Assembly: GCA_029204225.1 (NCBI GenBank)
Contig: CM055113.1
Coordinates: 29,610,805-29,674,804 of the forward strand
Direction of reading: 5' to 3'
Length of the DNA stretch: 64,000 nt
Origin: Diphasiastrum complanatum
Taxonomy: Eukaryota; Streptophyta; Lycopodiopsida; Lycopodiales; Lycopodiaceae
A model generated the notes under the pieces. That model saw nothing but the letters and a program-made list of their open reading frames with translations, did not search any database and had not been told where the DNA came from. Position numbers and translations under genes: made by a program. Positions 12,960 through 22,919 of the stretch are shown in pieces. The first letter of the stretch is position 1; each line of letters opens with the position of its first letter.

Positions 12960-13530
12960 TGGTATCAGAGCTGGTTTTTCAGGTTATGAAGGAGGATCAT
13001 ATCTATCAATGATTTGGTGAAGATATCAAGTCTAGAGCATGCTAGAGAGGATTCTACACCAAAATCGAGTTTTTTGCTTTTGTAGATTGGATCTTTTGTA
13101 GATCAAATCACTATATAGGTCAATATACTTGATCAATTCTGATTTGTAATTCACATACTAGATTTGGCCGATTTTTGGACCATTGGTTCAGCCTAAGTGG
13201 TGGCTTATAGATTGCATATCAAATTTTTAGCATTTGCATGTAGATTTGGAATAGTCAATTTTTTTGTGATTTTGTCAAAACCCTAATTTTGATTGGATCT
13301 CTAGATAGTGAGGTTGCTGGACTTCATTTGAGTGTGTTTCAAGCTTAGGAAGTGGCAAAAGTCATTAGATTGAGGATAGATCATAGGTTGATCAAGATTC
13401 CATGATTCTATGTGTTGATTTGCTTGGATAAGTGCTAGAAGAGAATTTGTGAGATAGTTTCAAATCTTGGTGATTTCTTTTGAAAGCATTTGTTGTTGTT
13501 AAAAGGAGTGCTTTGTGCATTGAAACAGGT
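12318..13530 (+). mobile_element. Ty1/copia 'family E', 5' LTR, primer site and leader
   Basis: The 5' LTR spans 12318-12959. Its ends are perfect inverted repeats: TGTGAAAGATT at the start, and AAATCTTTCACA at the end. The primer-binding site TGGTATCAGAGCTGG starts at 12960. A TATA box (CTATAAAAAG) lies near 12590. Leader sequence runs to about 13530 and then similarity to an element is lost. No gag, pol or 3' LTR is seen, so it is a truncated fossil. Confidence 0.8.
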
Positions 13531-14380
13531 TGAAAGAAAAGGCTACTACCCGGTCAACGAGCTAAAACAAATCCCAGTGCCTCACCATTGTATTTTACGA
13601 CAACGGAAATGAAAACATGACCAAGTCGGCGAAAAGACTTAGATCTATTTGTAATATAACGTCAGACACCTGTGGAAGGTGCATTGTACTCGTAAGCCTA
13701 TGGCACAAGAAGTAGAAATATATCTATGCTCTAATGGACCTAAAATTAAAAAGGACCCAAGTAATCAAAATTGCAATTTGGCTTACAACTTTTTACAAAG
13801 TCAAGTTCTTATGGCACATGGTTTTGGGTGCACCAAAAATCTTAACCCTAGGTTTATCTATATAAGGGCATGTGACACCATTTTGCAATCACTTTTCATT
13901 GTCAAGAATAGAGATTGAGAGAGAGAGAGAAGCCTCCTCCTACCATTCTTACTTTGTGAAGCCCTCTTTTTTACTTGTGTATGCTTACTTGTGGATGAAT
14001 GAATGTTTGACTATTGTTGTTTAATCATGCTATCACATTCTTGAAAGATCGTTAGTCATTCATCCACAAAATCACACTCAAAACAAAATAGGTGCTAGAA
14101 AATTCCCTTGAAAGAGATCAATAGGACCTATTAGATAGGCTCTATTTTCAAAATCCTATTGGCTAATATTCACATTGATCCTATTCATTCATCTTGGACC
14201 CAACTTGATCTAAGGGTCCAAAAAGTACAATAGAAATCACAAGATTCATGTGAGTCCAAAATTGGACCCAACTCTAGAAAAGTGAACTCTAAGATTAAAA
14301 TTGACTTTGGGCCTCAAGTTTTATTTTAATTACAAAGGGGCCCAAGTCTATTATTCTATTTACAATTCAACTTGCATGCT
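13531..14380 (+). other. Non-coding stretch with an LTR-like promoter
   Basis: A TATATAAGG box at 13859-13867 is followed by a short GA run and pyrimidine-rich leader, the layout of a plant LTR promoter or 5' leader. I could not find paired ends or a second copy, so the element is not delimited. The stretch 14100-14380 shows nothing I can name. Confidence 0.3.
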
Positions 14381-15186
14381 CATTGCGCCATGGGCTTATA
14401 CGCGTAGGATGCCATGCCCTTGCAACACATTTTACTGACCGATATTATTTATTTACAATTTCTCGGGAATACCCCCAACACCTTCATAGCAGAACATGTT
14501 GCTTGTGCATCTGCTACGACCTCGTCTCGTTCGGCAGTAAGTTGTGTGATAACAGTCTGATGGTGGGAGATTTTCATTTGGAGTTGGTTCTAGAGGTGGC
14601 TGAGCATTTGTTGTTGTTGTTGATTATAAGCAGTGAGGTTCCGGATCTGCTGCTACTGTTGCTTGCTTTCCTCCTCCAACCTTACTTTTTCTTTCTAAAG
14701 ATTTGCCATAATGCCATCGTCAAACTGCCTCATGGTATATTGGCCCCTAAGTTTCGAATAAGTTATATTAGGAGCTCATTTACCAACCAAACCGCTTTTT
14801 GGGCTGTGAGGGATAGTTGCTCCCAAGGGCCAATATTAAGAACTATGCGGGTATAGCTGGGATATGGCATGGGATTAAATGGGAGAAAATCTGGAATTGG
14901 CAGAGAGCTTGGATTTTGAGAAAAGATAGGAAGTGGTGATTGAGGGATGAGAGGGGATGTTGGTGGGGGTGATTGTTGTATGAGAGGTGGTGAATGTGGT
15001 GGTGACAGAATGCGTGTGGGGGATGTGTGGATCGGAGGAGTTGTGATGGTGGGGAAGTCTATGTTAATAATTGCAAAGCAAAATCATCTACATTGACTGC
15101 AGAGTCAAGTAGGGTGGAAGATTGTATAGGTGAGGACTTTGGTCGAATTGTGGAATCAAAGCCCATGTTGAGTGTGAATGACGGGG
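14381..15186 (-). mobile_element. 3' tail of a minus-strand Ty3/gypsy element, left of the family C insertion
   Basis: This is assigned mainly by continuity. The family C copia (15192-21348) is flanked by a TGGAT duplication, so the sequence on both sides was once contiguous. The right-hand side (21349-22272) is Ty3 integrase on the minus strand. The minus strand here reads as a Ser/Pro/Thr- and Gln-rich low-complexity protein with interruptions. No LTR was recognised at its left end. Broken. Confidence 0.45.
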
Positions 15187-15191
15187 TGGAT

Positions 15192-15873
15192 TGTTAAAAA
15201 TTCACAATTCTAGCTTGACTAGTTTTGGTCATATGACTTGTAAATAGTTAGATGGTCATGATGTGGCTTGTCACACGTGCCAAATAGCATAGGATTCCAT
15301 TCATAAGGATGTTCTCAAGTAGACCTAAGTGTTAGAACCTTTGGAATGAGTCCAAATTATGCTTAGATACAAGGGAGAAAAAATAGGAGCTATTTTTGGT
15401 AATTTTTGCATTGTTGAGGGATCTCCAAGATTCCAACCCTAACTTGGTAGGGATGAAAGATCCACAAAAATTAGCATTAGGGATAGGTTTAGGGCTACTC
15501 ATACCTGCCCAAAACCGTGATGGATCATGTATATATAGGTGATGATATCTCACCAAAATCAATCAAGCAATTTCATGTTTTTTCTCTCATAATGGTGCAA
15601 TTGCTCTCTATGTTCATAATTGTTTGAGTACTTGTGATTACTAATGATTATAGGATTGAATGTAGGTCTGGTGTTCAGTACTCAAACTGTGGGAGGCCGT
15701 ACTTTCACACGTGTGAAGCCTTCTTCAAGGATTTGGGCCATTTAGTGAGGTTCAAGCATAGATTTTTGATGGATTTTGATGGTTCAACTTGTGCTAATCT
15801 TATGAAATCATAATCTATTGTTTCCCTCATCATTTCAAGTGTTTTAGGATCCTTATTTGCTGTAATTTTTACA
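15192..15873 (+). repeat. Family C 5' LTR (682 bp)
   Basis: It starts TGTTAAAAAT and ends ATTTTTACA, a near-perfect inverted pair, followed at once by the primer site. A TATA box (GTATATATAGG) lies at about 15529-15539 and the palindrome TTCACACGTGTGAA at 15704-15717, which places the palindrome in the transcribed leader. Confidence 0.95.
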
Positions 15874-16684
15874 TGGTATCAGAGCCTAAAGGCTGAAATG
15901 AGCTAAATCCTTGGTTTTCATTCAATTTGATCACAATTTTTGATCTAAATCTTGTGTAGATTGGATCTTAGCATCTAGTATTGATTCTAGAACTCAAAGT
16001 GAGTCAAATACATTGGATATTGGTGTTGTGTGACTTCATTTTCAGGTGTTTAGGTGTCTAAAACCAGAGGCAAAGTTGAATTCAATTCACATTACCAAGA
16101 TAGCAAGTTTTGCTTGCTCCAAGCATTGATTTCTAAGCGAGTTTTGGAGGTAATTTCATAGAGGAGGCTTTCTAGCATTCAAGGAGAGGGAAGATCAGAG
16201 TTTTGGGGACTCTTCAAGGCTGTTCTAAGGTGTAGTAGGCACCTCCTAAAGTGATTTAGGTTCAGTCCAACCATTGCTTGACTTATGCACCAAATTAGAT
16301 CAATTTTTCATCAATTTTGATCATTTTTTGCTTGTGATTGGATAGTAGATTGTGTTGCATCCTCATTAAGTTCCATTTAGATCTTTTACAAGTGATTTTG
16401 GAAGTATATTAGGTTGCTAAAATTCACTCTTGATCAAATCATTTGGAAGCTTTAATGTTCTTTATAGAAAGAGGGGCAATTCTACTAGTATTGTCTACTT
16501 CAATCAAGCAAGTGCATTGTTTCTAGTATTCTATGATTTGATTTTGTTAGAGATCATTCTTAGATCTTTATAGGAAGTCTATTACTGATATTTTCAGGTC
16601 CCTAAGAAGTGGGATAAGGTAGACCTTCAATCAAATCAATAGAAGTAACCTTCATTTGTGTCAAGTCCTTGATTAGGAGACTAG

Positions 16685-19600
16685 ATGGCATCTATAAATG
16701 CATATCTTTTGGATACTAATGAAAGGCTCAACAAAACTAACTATTCCATATGGAAAGTTAGAATGGAATCCATCATGATCATGCAAGATCTGATGGAAAT
16801 TGTAAATGGTAAGGAGGGTGAACCTATTCATCCTCAAGAAAAAGCCAAATACATCAAGAGGTGCAATGTTGCACTACATTGCATAAAAATGAATGTTGCA
16901 AATGAACTCTTAAGAGAGGTAGGAGATTGCACTTCAGCTCAAGATGCTTGGGAGACTTTGCAAAAGGTCTATGAATCCAAGAACCAAACTAGAATGTTAG
17001 CTTTGAAGAATCAAATCTATAGAAGCTATCAAAAGAAAGGAGAGAGTGCACATACTTTTGTCCTAAGAGTAAAGGAATTGAACAAAGAGCTAGCCTTTAT
17101 AGGTGACCCTATCAAGGATGAAGAGCTTGTTCAACTCATATTGAGTGGACTAAGCTTTGAATTTGACAATTTGGTTCAGGGATATGCAATTATGGGTAAG
17201 CTACCCATACTTGAAGAACTTCAAGGCACACTCATGGCCGAGGAATCAAGAAGGAGCCAAATGCAAGAGAGGATGAATAGGCTTTCCATCCAAGGTGGAG
17301 ATGACCAAGCTCTCTTCACCAAAGGCAAAGGCAAGTCCAAAGGCAAAGGATCAACATTCAAGAAGTCTACAAAGCTTGAGGATCAAGAAGGACCCTCAAA
17401 GGCATCTCCATCAACCACCAAAGTCAAGAAGGACAAATCAAAGGTGAAGTGCTACTATTGTAGCAAGATGGGGCATTATGCCTCGGAATGCTTCAAGAGG
17501 AAGCAAGATCAAAGCCAAGACAACATGAGCAAAGAGGAGGAGGAGGAGAGTTCACATGAGGACTCTCTCATGATGTCCATATTTTCTTCAACAAGCTTCA
17601 AAGGAGAAGATCCTTGGTGGATTGACTCGGGTGCTAGTTCACACATGACTAGTAAAAGGGAGTTTTTCTCTTCTCTCTTATCTTATGATGGACCTATAAA
17701 GTCTATGTATACAGCAAATGATGAAGCTTGTAAGATTGAAGGAGTTGGTAACATTCCCCTTTGTTTAGGATCTTCCAAAAAGATCAACATAGAAGGTGTT
17801 TTGTACATTCCTACAATAACAAAGAATCTACTAAGTGTTGGCCAAATGGTAGACAATGGTTTCAATGTTGACTTTGTTTCAAATGAATGTTTCATCAAGA
17901 AGAAGGGTAAGATAGTGGCTAAGGGCACTAGACTTGGCAAACTTTATAAGCTGGATGCATTTGTGGATACTAATGTTGTCATGTTGGCCGAGAAGAGCAA
18001 GATATCTACCTTTACTTTATGGCACAAAAGACTTGGACATGTCAACTCGGGTTCCATGGAGGCTATGATCAAGGAGGAGTATGCTTTAGGCCTACCAAGG
18101 TCTATTGGGAAGGAAGACAAGGTTTGTGAAGCTTGTGCCTTATCCAAGGCACATAAGAAGGTGTTTCCTAACTCCATCACAAAGTCATCTCATCCTCTTG
18201 AACTCATACACTCGGATGTGCACATTGCTAGCACCAAATCTAATGGAGGTTCATCCATGTTTTTAACCTTCATTGATGACTACTCAAGATATTGTTGGGT
18301 GTTCTTACTTTCCTTCAAGTCTCAAGTATTTGATACTTTTGTAAAGTTCAAGTTGTTTGTGGAAAAGCATCATAATCATAGCATCAAGATTCTTAGAAGT
18401 GACAATGGTGGAGAATTCATCTCCAATGAGTTCAAGGCCTTTTGTGAGGAGGAAGGGATCAAGAAAGAGACTTCTTGTCCTTACACTCCTCAACAAAATG
18501 GAGTTGCTGAAAGAAGGAATAGAACATTATGTGAATGTTCTAAGGCTTTAAGATTAGATGCTTGTTTGTCCAAATCCTTTTGGGGTGATTCTCTTGTATG
18601 TGCAAACTACTTGATGAATAGGGTGTCTTGCAAAGCAATTGAAGGCAAAACTCCTTATGAGATGTTGTATGGAAAGAAACCCAATCTTAATCACTTGAAA
18701 GTTTTTGGGTGTATATGTTATGTGCATGTGCCATTGGAAACAAGAACCAAGGAGGATCCATCTTCCATAAGAGGGATCATGCTTGGATATGCAAGCTCAA
18801 GCAAGGGCTACAAAGTCTATCTCCCATCCTTGAACAAATTTGTTGTTTCAAGGGATGTCATCTTTGATGAACATCATATGCATATGCTTGAAGAAGGCTC
18901 AAGTGCTCCAACAATCAAGAAGAAGATGGCCGAGGAGCAAGATCTTGGTTTTGAGGAGGAGCTCATGGAGGAGCAAGCACCAAACCCACCTATCACACCA
19001 AGGAGATCTTCAAGGGCAAAAGTGGAGCCATCAAGGCTCACATATCAAGGCAAAGGACAGAAAGTTGAGGGTATCTCATCCACTTCTTATGCTTTATCTA
19101 GTTTTGAAGAACCGTCTAATGTTGAAGATGCATTCAACTCCAATGAATGGTATAAAGCTATGTTGGATGAGTATGATGCCTTGATTGAGAATGAAACTTG
19201 GTTGCTTGTTGAGAGACCTCAAAGGAATGTAATAGGATGCAAGTGGGTCTTCAAGCTTAAGTTGAATGCAAATGGGAGTGTTAACAAACATAAAGCAAGA
19301 TTAGTTGCAAAAGGTTATGCTCAAGAGAGAGGGATAGACTATGAGGAAACTATTGCACCCGTGGCCAAGATGGTCACAATAAGGCTAATCATTGCACTTG
19401 CATCACATTTTGGATGGATTCTATGTCAAATGGATGTCTCTAATGCTTTCTTAAATGGTTTTTTGGAAGAGGATATCTATATGGAGCAGCCACAAGGGTT
19501 CATCAAGCATGGAATGGAGAACAAAGTATGCCATCTCCAAAGAAGCATCTATGGCTTGAAGCAAGCCTCGAGATCTTGGAATTCAAGACTACATTGCCAT

Positions 19601-20653
19601 CTTATTTCACTTTCTTTTGTTCAAAGTGAATATGATCCCACTCTTTACATTAAGTTTGATGATGTTGGTATTGTACTTTTACTCATTTATGTAGATGACA
19701 TCATCATTAGTGGAAATAGTGTTGATGGTATTGAAAAAATCAAGATAGATCTATCCTTAGAGTTCAAGATGGTAGATCTAGGGTGTCTTCACTTCATCTT
19801 AGGCATAGAAGTACTTAGAGGGTCTGATTTTATCTTTATAAGTCAAGTAAACTATGCTCAAAGTCTTTTGAAGAAGTTTAAGATGGAAGTATGCAAAAGT
19901 GTTGACACACCAATGGAGCAAGATGTAAAAGTGCCAAATGAAGATGATGAAAGATCCTTCATGGACATCACTTTGTTTAGGCAACTTATAGATTCCTTAA
20001 TGTGGATCACTATAACTAGACCAGATCTTAGCTTTAGTGTATGTAGGTTGAGCCAATCCATGCAAAAGCCATTGAATATCCATTGGAAAAAGGCTAAGAG
20101 GATTCTAAGATACATCTCGGGTACATTGGATTTTGGGATTCTATATAGAGGAGATGTGATTAACCTTGATGCATTTAGTGATTCAGATTTTGCAGGGGAC
20201 AAGAGGGATAGGAAATCAACAAGTGCCTATTCAACTTTCATAGGAGAAGGTGTGGTTTCATGGCTTTCAAAAAAGCAAGAAACTATATCTCTATCTTCAA
20301 CCGAGGCCGAGTACAAAGCTTTGACAACCACTACAAAGGAGGTACTTTGGATCAAGAGATTATTGGTGGAACTAAAGATCATGGATTCAGAGGAGGAACC
20401 AATCATCTACAATGACAATATATCAGCCCAACACCTTGCATCTAACCCAATCTTCCATGCAAGATCTAAGCACATTGAGATATGCCATCACTTTGTGAGA
20501 GAAATGGTGCAAGCCAAGGAGATTGCTTTGGAGCATGTTCCAAGCAATGAATGTGTAGCTGATATACTTACTAAACCACTTCAAAAGACACCTTTTATGA
20601 AGTTCAGATCATCACTTGGAGTGATTAGTAAAGCAATGATTGAACCAAGCTAG
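16685..20653 (+). CDS. Copia gag-pol polyprotein of family C (1,322 codons)
   Basis: A single ORF carries all copia domains in the usual order: gag (from residue 1), zinc knuckle CX2CX4HX4C (256-269), aspartic protease with WWIDSGASSHMT (DSG at 314-316), GAG-pre-integrase with LWHKRLGH (from 445), integrase with the acidic triad D511, D573 and E609 (the last two 35 residues apart, as expected of a DDE integrase), RT with YVDD at 1002-1005, and RNase H ending near the stop with ADILTKPL. Length is normal for a single-ORF copia element. The ATG at 16685 precedes a typical copia gag start. The presence of all motifs suggests a recent insertion. Whether it is expressed cannot be read from sequence. 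Confidence 0.95.
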   Translation: MASINAYLLDTNERLNKTNYSIWKVRMESIMIMQDLMEIVNGKEGEPIHPQEKAKYIKRCNVALHCIKMNVANELLREVGDCTSAQDAWETLQKVYESKNQTRMLALKNQIYRSYQKKGESAHTFVLRVKELNKELAFIGDPIKDEELVQLILSGLSFEFDNLVQGYAIMGKLPILEELQGTLMAEESRRSQMQERMNRLSIQGGDDQALFTKGKGKSKGKGSTFKKSTKLEDQEGPSKASPSTTKVKKDKSKVKCYYCSKMGHYASECFKRKQDQSQDNMSKEEEEESSHEDSLMMSIFSSTSFKGEDPWWIDSGASSHMTSKREFFSSLLSYDGPIKSMYTANDEACKIEGVGNIPLCLGSSKKINIEGVLYIPTITKNLLSVGQMVDNGFNVDFVSNECFIKKKGKIVAKGTRLGKLYKLDAFVDTNVVMLAEKSKISTFTLWHKRLGHVNSGSMEAMIKEEYALGLPRSIGKEDKVCEACALSKAHKKVFPNSITKSSHPLELIHSDVHIASTKSNGGSSMFLTFIDDYSRYCWVFLLSFKSQVFDTFVKFKLFVEKHHNHSIKILRSDNGGEFISNEFKAFCEEEGIKKETSCPYTPQQNGVAERRNRTLCECSKALRLDACLSKSFWGDSLVCANYLMNRVSCKAIEGKTPYEMLYGKKPNLNHLKVFGCICYVHVPLETRTKEDPSSIRGIMLGYASSSKGYKVYLPSLNKFVVSRDVIFDEHHMHMLEEGSSAPTIKKKMAEEQDLGFEEELMEEQAPNPPITPRRSSRAKVEPSRLTYQGKGQKVEGISSTSYALSSFEEPSNVEDAFNSNEWYKAMLDEYDALIENETWLLVERPQRNVIGCKWVFKLKLNANGSVNKHKARLVAKGYAQERGIDYEETIAPVAKMVTIRLIIALASHFGWILCQMDVSNAFLNGFLEEDIYMEQPQGFIKHGMENKVCHLQRSIYGLKQASRSWNSRLHCHLISLSFVQSEYDPTLYIKFDDVGIVLLLIYVDDIIISGNSVDGIEKIKIDLSLEFKMVDLGCLHFILGIEVLRGSDFIFISQVNYAQSLLKKFKMEVCKSVDTPMEQDVKVPNEDDERSFMDITLFRQLIDSLMWITITRPDLSFSVCRLSQSMQKPLNIHWKKAKRILRYISGTLDFGILYRGDVINLDAFSDSDFAGDKRDRKSTSAYSTFIGEGVVSWLSKKQETISLSSTEAEYKALTTTTKEVLWIKRLLVELKIMDSEEEPIIYNDNISAQHLASNPIFHARSKHIEICHHFVREMVQAKEIALEHVPSNECVADILTKPLQKTPFMKFRSSLGVISKAMIEPS

Positions 20654-20667
20654 ATAGTGAGGAGGAG

Positions 20668-21348
20668 TGTTAAAAATTCACAATTCTAGCTTGACTAGTT
20701 TTGGTCATATGACTTGTAAATAGTTAGATGGTCATGATGTGGCTTGTCACAAGTGCCAAATAGCATAGGATTCCATTCATAAGGATGTTCTCAAGTAGAA
20801 CTAAGTGTTAGAACCTTTGGAATGAGTCCAAATTATGCTTAGATACAAGGGAGAAAAAATAGGAGCTATTTTTGGTAATTTTGCATTCTTGAGGGATCTC
20901 CAAGATTCCAACCCTAACTTGGTAGGGATGAAAGGTCCACCAAAATTAGAATTAGGGATAGGTTTAGGGATACTCATACCTGCCCAAAACCGTGATGGAT
21001 CATGTATATATAGGTGATGATATCTCACCAAAATCAATCAAGCAATTTCATGTTTTTTCTCTCATAATGGTGCAATTGCTCTCTATGTTCATAATTGTTT
21101 GAGTACTTGTGATTACTAATGAATATAGGATTGAATGTAGGTCTGGTGTACAGTACTCAGACTGTGGGAGGCCGTACTTTCACACGTGTGAAGCCTTCTT
21201 CAAGGATTTGGGCCATTTAGTGAGGTTCAAGCATAGATTTTTGATGGATTTTGATGGTTCAACTTGTGCTAATCTTATGAAATCATAATCTATTGTTTCC
21301 CTCATCATTTCAAGTGTTTTAGGATCCTTATTTGCTGTAATTTTTACA
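20668..21348 (+). repeat. Family C 3' LTR (681 bp)
   Basis: It matches 15192-15873 along its length and is followed by the TGGAT duplication. It contains the TTCACACGTGTGAA palindrome at 21179-21192. Confidence 0.95.
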
Positions 21349-22272
21349 TGGATGTGGTAGTAAATGGTGGTGGTAGTGGTGGAAGAGAAGTTGTGGTAGT
21401 AGGTAAGGAAACTGGAACTGTGGAAGTTGGCTGAGTGGACAAAATCACGTTTATTGAACCCGAACTTGAAGCTCCGACATCCAATGAACTGTCTGCTCCG
21501 GCTACGGCTTGTCTACGTTGTTGGGCCTGTTGGAGTAAGGCCTCCTGCTACGCTAGAACCTCCTTTGGTACTTGAGGTTTGGAGTTGGACATATCCGGAG
21601 GCAAATATCTTTTGAATGACATAAGGTCCTTGGCCAGAAAATTTCAATTTTCCTTTGAATGCTTTGGCTTGGTATAACATGACTTTATCTCCGACCTGGA
21701 ACCCTCTAAGTTTTAAGGATCGATCATACCATGCCTTTTGTCGACGTTTGTGGACTTGTTGAGCATGGATGCTGATGTGATGTGTTTTACACAGTTGTTC
21801 CAGATGAAATAATCTATTTGCTAGGATCTGTCGATTATCCAGCTCAAGATTATAGGCTACTCAAAGAGATGGGGTATGTAATTCTACATGCATAATGGCT
21901 TCTTGGCCATATACCAGTTAGAAAGGGGTTAAGCTTGTGGCTCGCTTCGAGGTAGTGCAGTAGGCCCATAGAGCAGCATGAAGTTTTAGTTCTCAATTGG
22001 ATCGGCTGGACTCGACGATTTTGGTGAGAACACCACATAAGATTCTGTTCATGGATTCTGCCTGGCCATTGCAGTGTGGATAATACGAGAAACTTCTGTG
22101 ATGTTTTGGAAAGGAGATTTGCTATGACAGAGTTAAGAAAATGTGTACACCTATCGTTGATAAGTTCTAGAGGACATCCGAAACGAAAGATAACCTGTTC
22201 ATAGAGAAATTTTGCGGTAGAACAAGTTTCAACATTGCGAACAGCTCTTTCTTCAGCCCATTTGGTACAATC
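21349..22272 (-). mobile_element. Ty3/gypsy integrase C-terminal half (unit 1)
   Basis: The minus strand encodes the second half of a Ty3 integrase: the GQAESMNRIL stretch, LHAALWAY, LVYGQEAIMHVELHTPSL and a chromo-/tail-like region (GDKVMLYQAKAFKGKLKFSG). It is bounded on the left by the family C copia and on the right by the copia F LTR, both inserted into it. The lineage resembles Tat-like plant Ty3 elements. Broken. Confidence 0.85.
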
Positions 22273-22919
22273 TGTCAGAAATTGTGAGCTCCTACAACTT
22301 TGTCATGAAGCAAAGCGAAGTGAAGCGAAACGAAGCGAAGTGAAACGAAACGAAGTGAAGGTCAAAGGGCGAACGATTCGCGAAAGTCAAACATACCTCA
22401 AGGACCAAAAGTCTCGAAACGAAATGAAACGAAACGAAAAGAAAACAAAAGAAAACAATTTGTGCTGCAGCTGGCAGCTCAACGAGCATGGTGTCTTGTA
22501 CTTCACGCTCAGCTGAAGAGTTAGCGATAACGGAGAATAACTAACTAGTAAACTCCACGTAGTGGAGATATAAACATGATTTTGGATCAACGCAAAAATT
22601 AGAGCAAAAAAAGGAAAAAGAACAGAATAGAAAAACATAGAGAGACGAAAATAGTTGTGCATGAAAGTCCACCAACAAGCAGAACACAGTGATAGAGCTG
22701 AGTGTCAGGCCGTCAACGAGCGAGACACTGATCATCTCGCTCCAAACTCAAAAACTGATAATACAGTTGCTCTATCTTGCCCATCTCTTTGATTTTTGTT
22801 GTCTTGATTGCTATAATGATTTATGTTCTATCATCTGTGGTCGCATGCCTAGGACCGTGAAAGCTTCCACAAAAGAAAACTGAACGAAAAAGAATCTGTT
22901 CGTGAAACCATTTGCGACA
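22273..22919 (+). repeat. Family F LTR (unit 1), with an internal degenerate tandem repeat
   Basis: It starts TGTCAGAAAT and ends TTTGCGACA. The stretch 22306-22440 is built from repeats close to GAAGCGAAAC and GAAACGAAAC. The matching LTR in unit 2 is 31454-32099. A shorter, more distant relative is at 37125-37893 (F2). Confidence 0.88.

Larger units (their letters stand above)
15192..21348 (+). mobile_element. Complete-looking Ty1/copia element, 'family C' (6,157 bp)
   Basis: All the parts of a copia element are present in order: 5' LTR 15192-15873, tRNA-iMet primer site from 15874 (TGGTATCAGAGCC), leader, one gag-pol ORF 16685-20653, a purine tract (about 20652-20667) and 3' LTR 20668-21348. 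A direct TGGAT duplication sits at 15187-15191 and 21349-21353. The two LTRs differ by roughly 1.6% by eye, so it is young. It looks whole, with no obvious break. It inserted into a minus-strand Ty3 element. Its 3' part from 19099 on is present again at 28294-30529 through the tandem duplication. Confidence 0.95.

Noticed and set aside
22306-22440. CRISPR-like or telomere-like array
   Set aside because: Units are short, degenerate and without spacers, in a plant LTR context. The unit is not a plant telomere repeat.
22235-22516. Lys/Arg/Glu-rich ORF (and its copy at 31416-31697)
   Set aside because: It is a product of the purine-rich tandem repeats in the F LTR and lies across the Ty3-LTR border.
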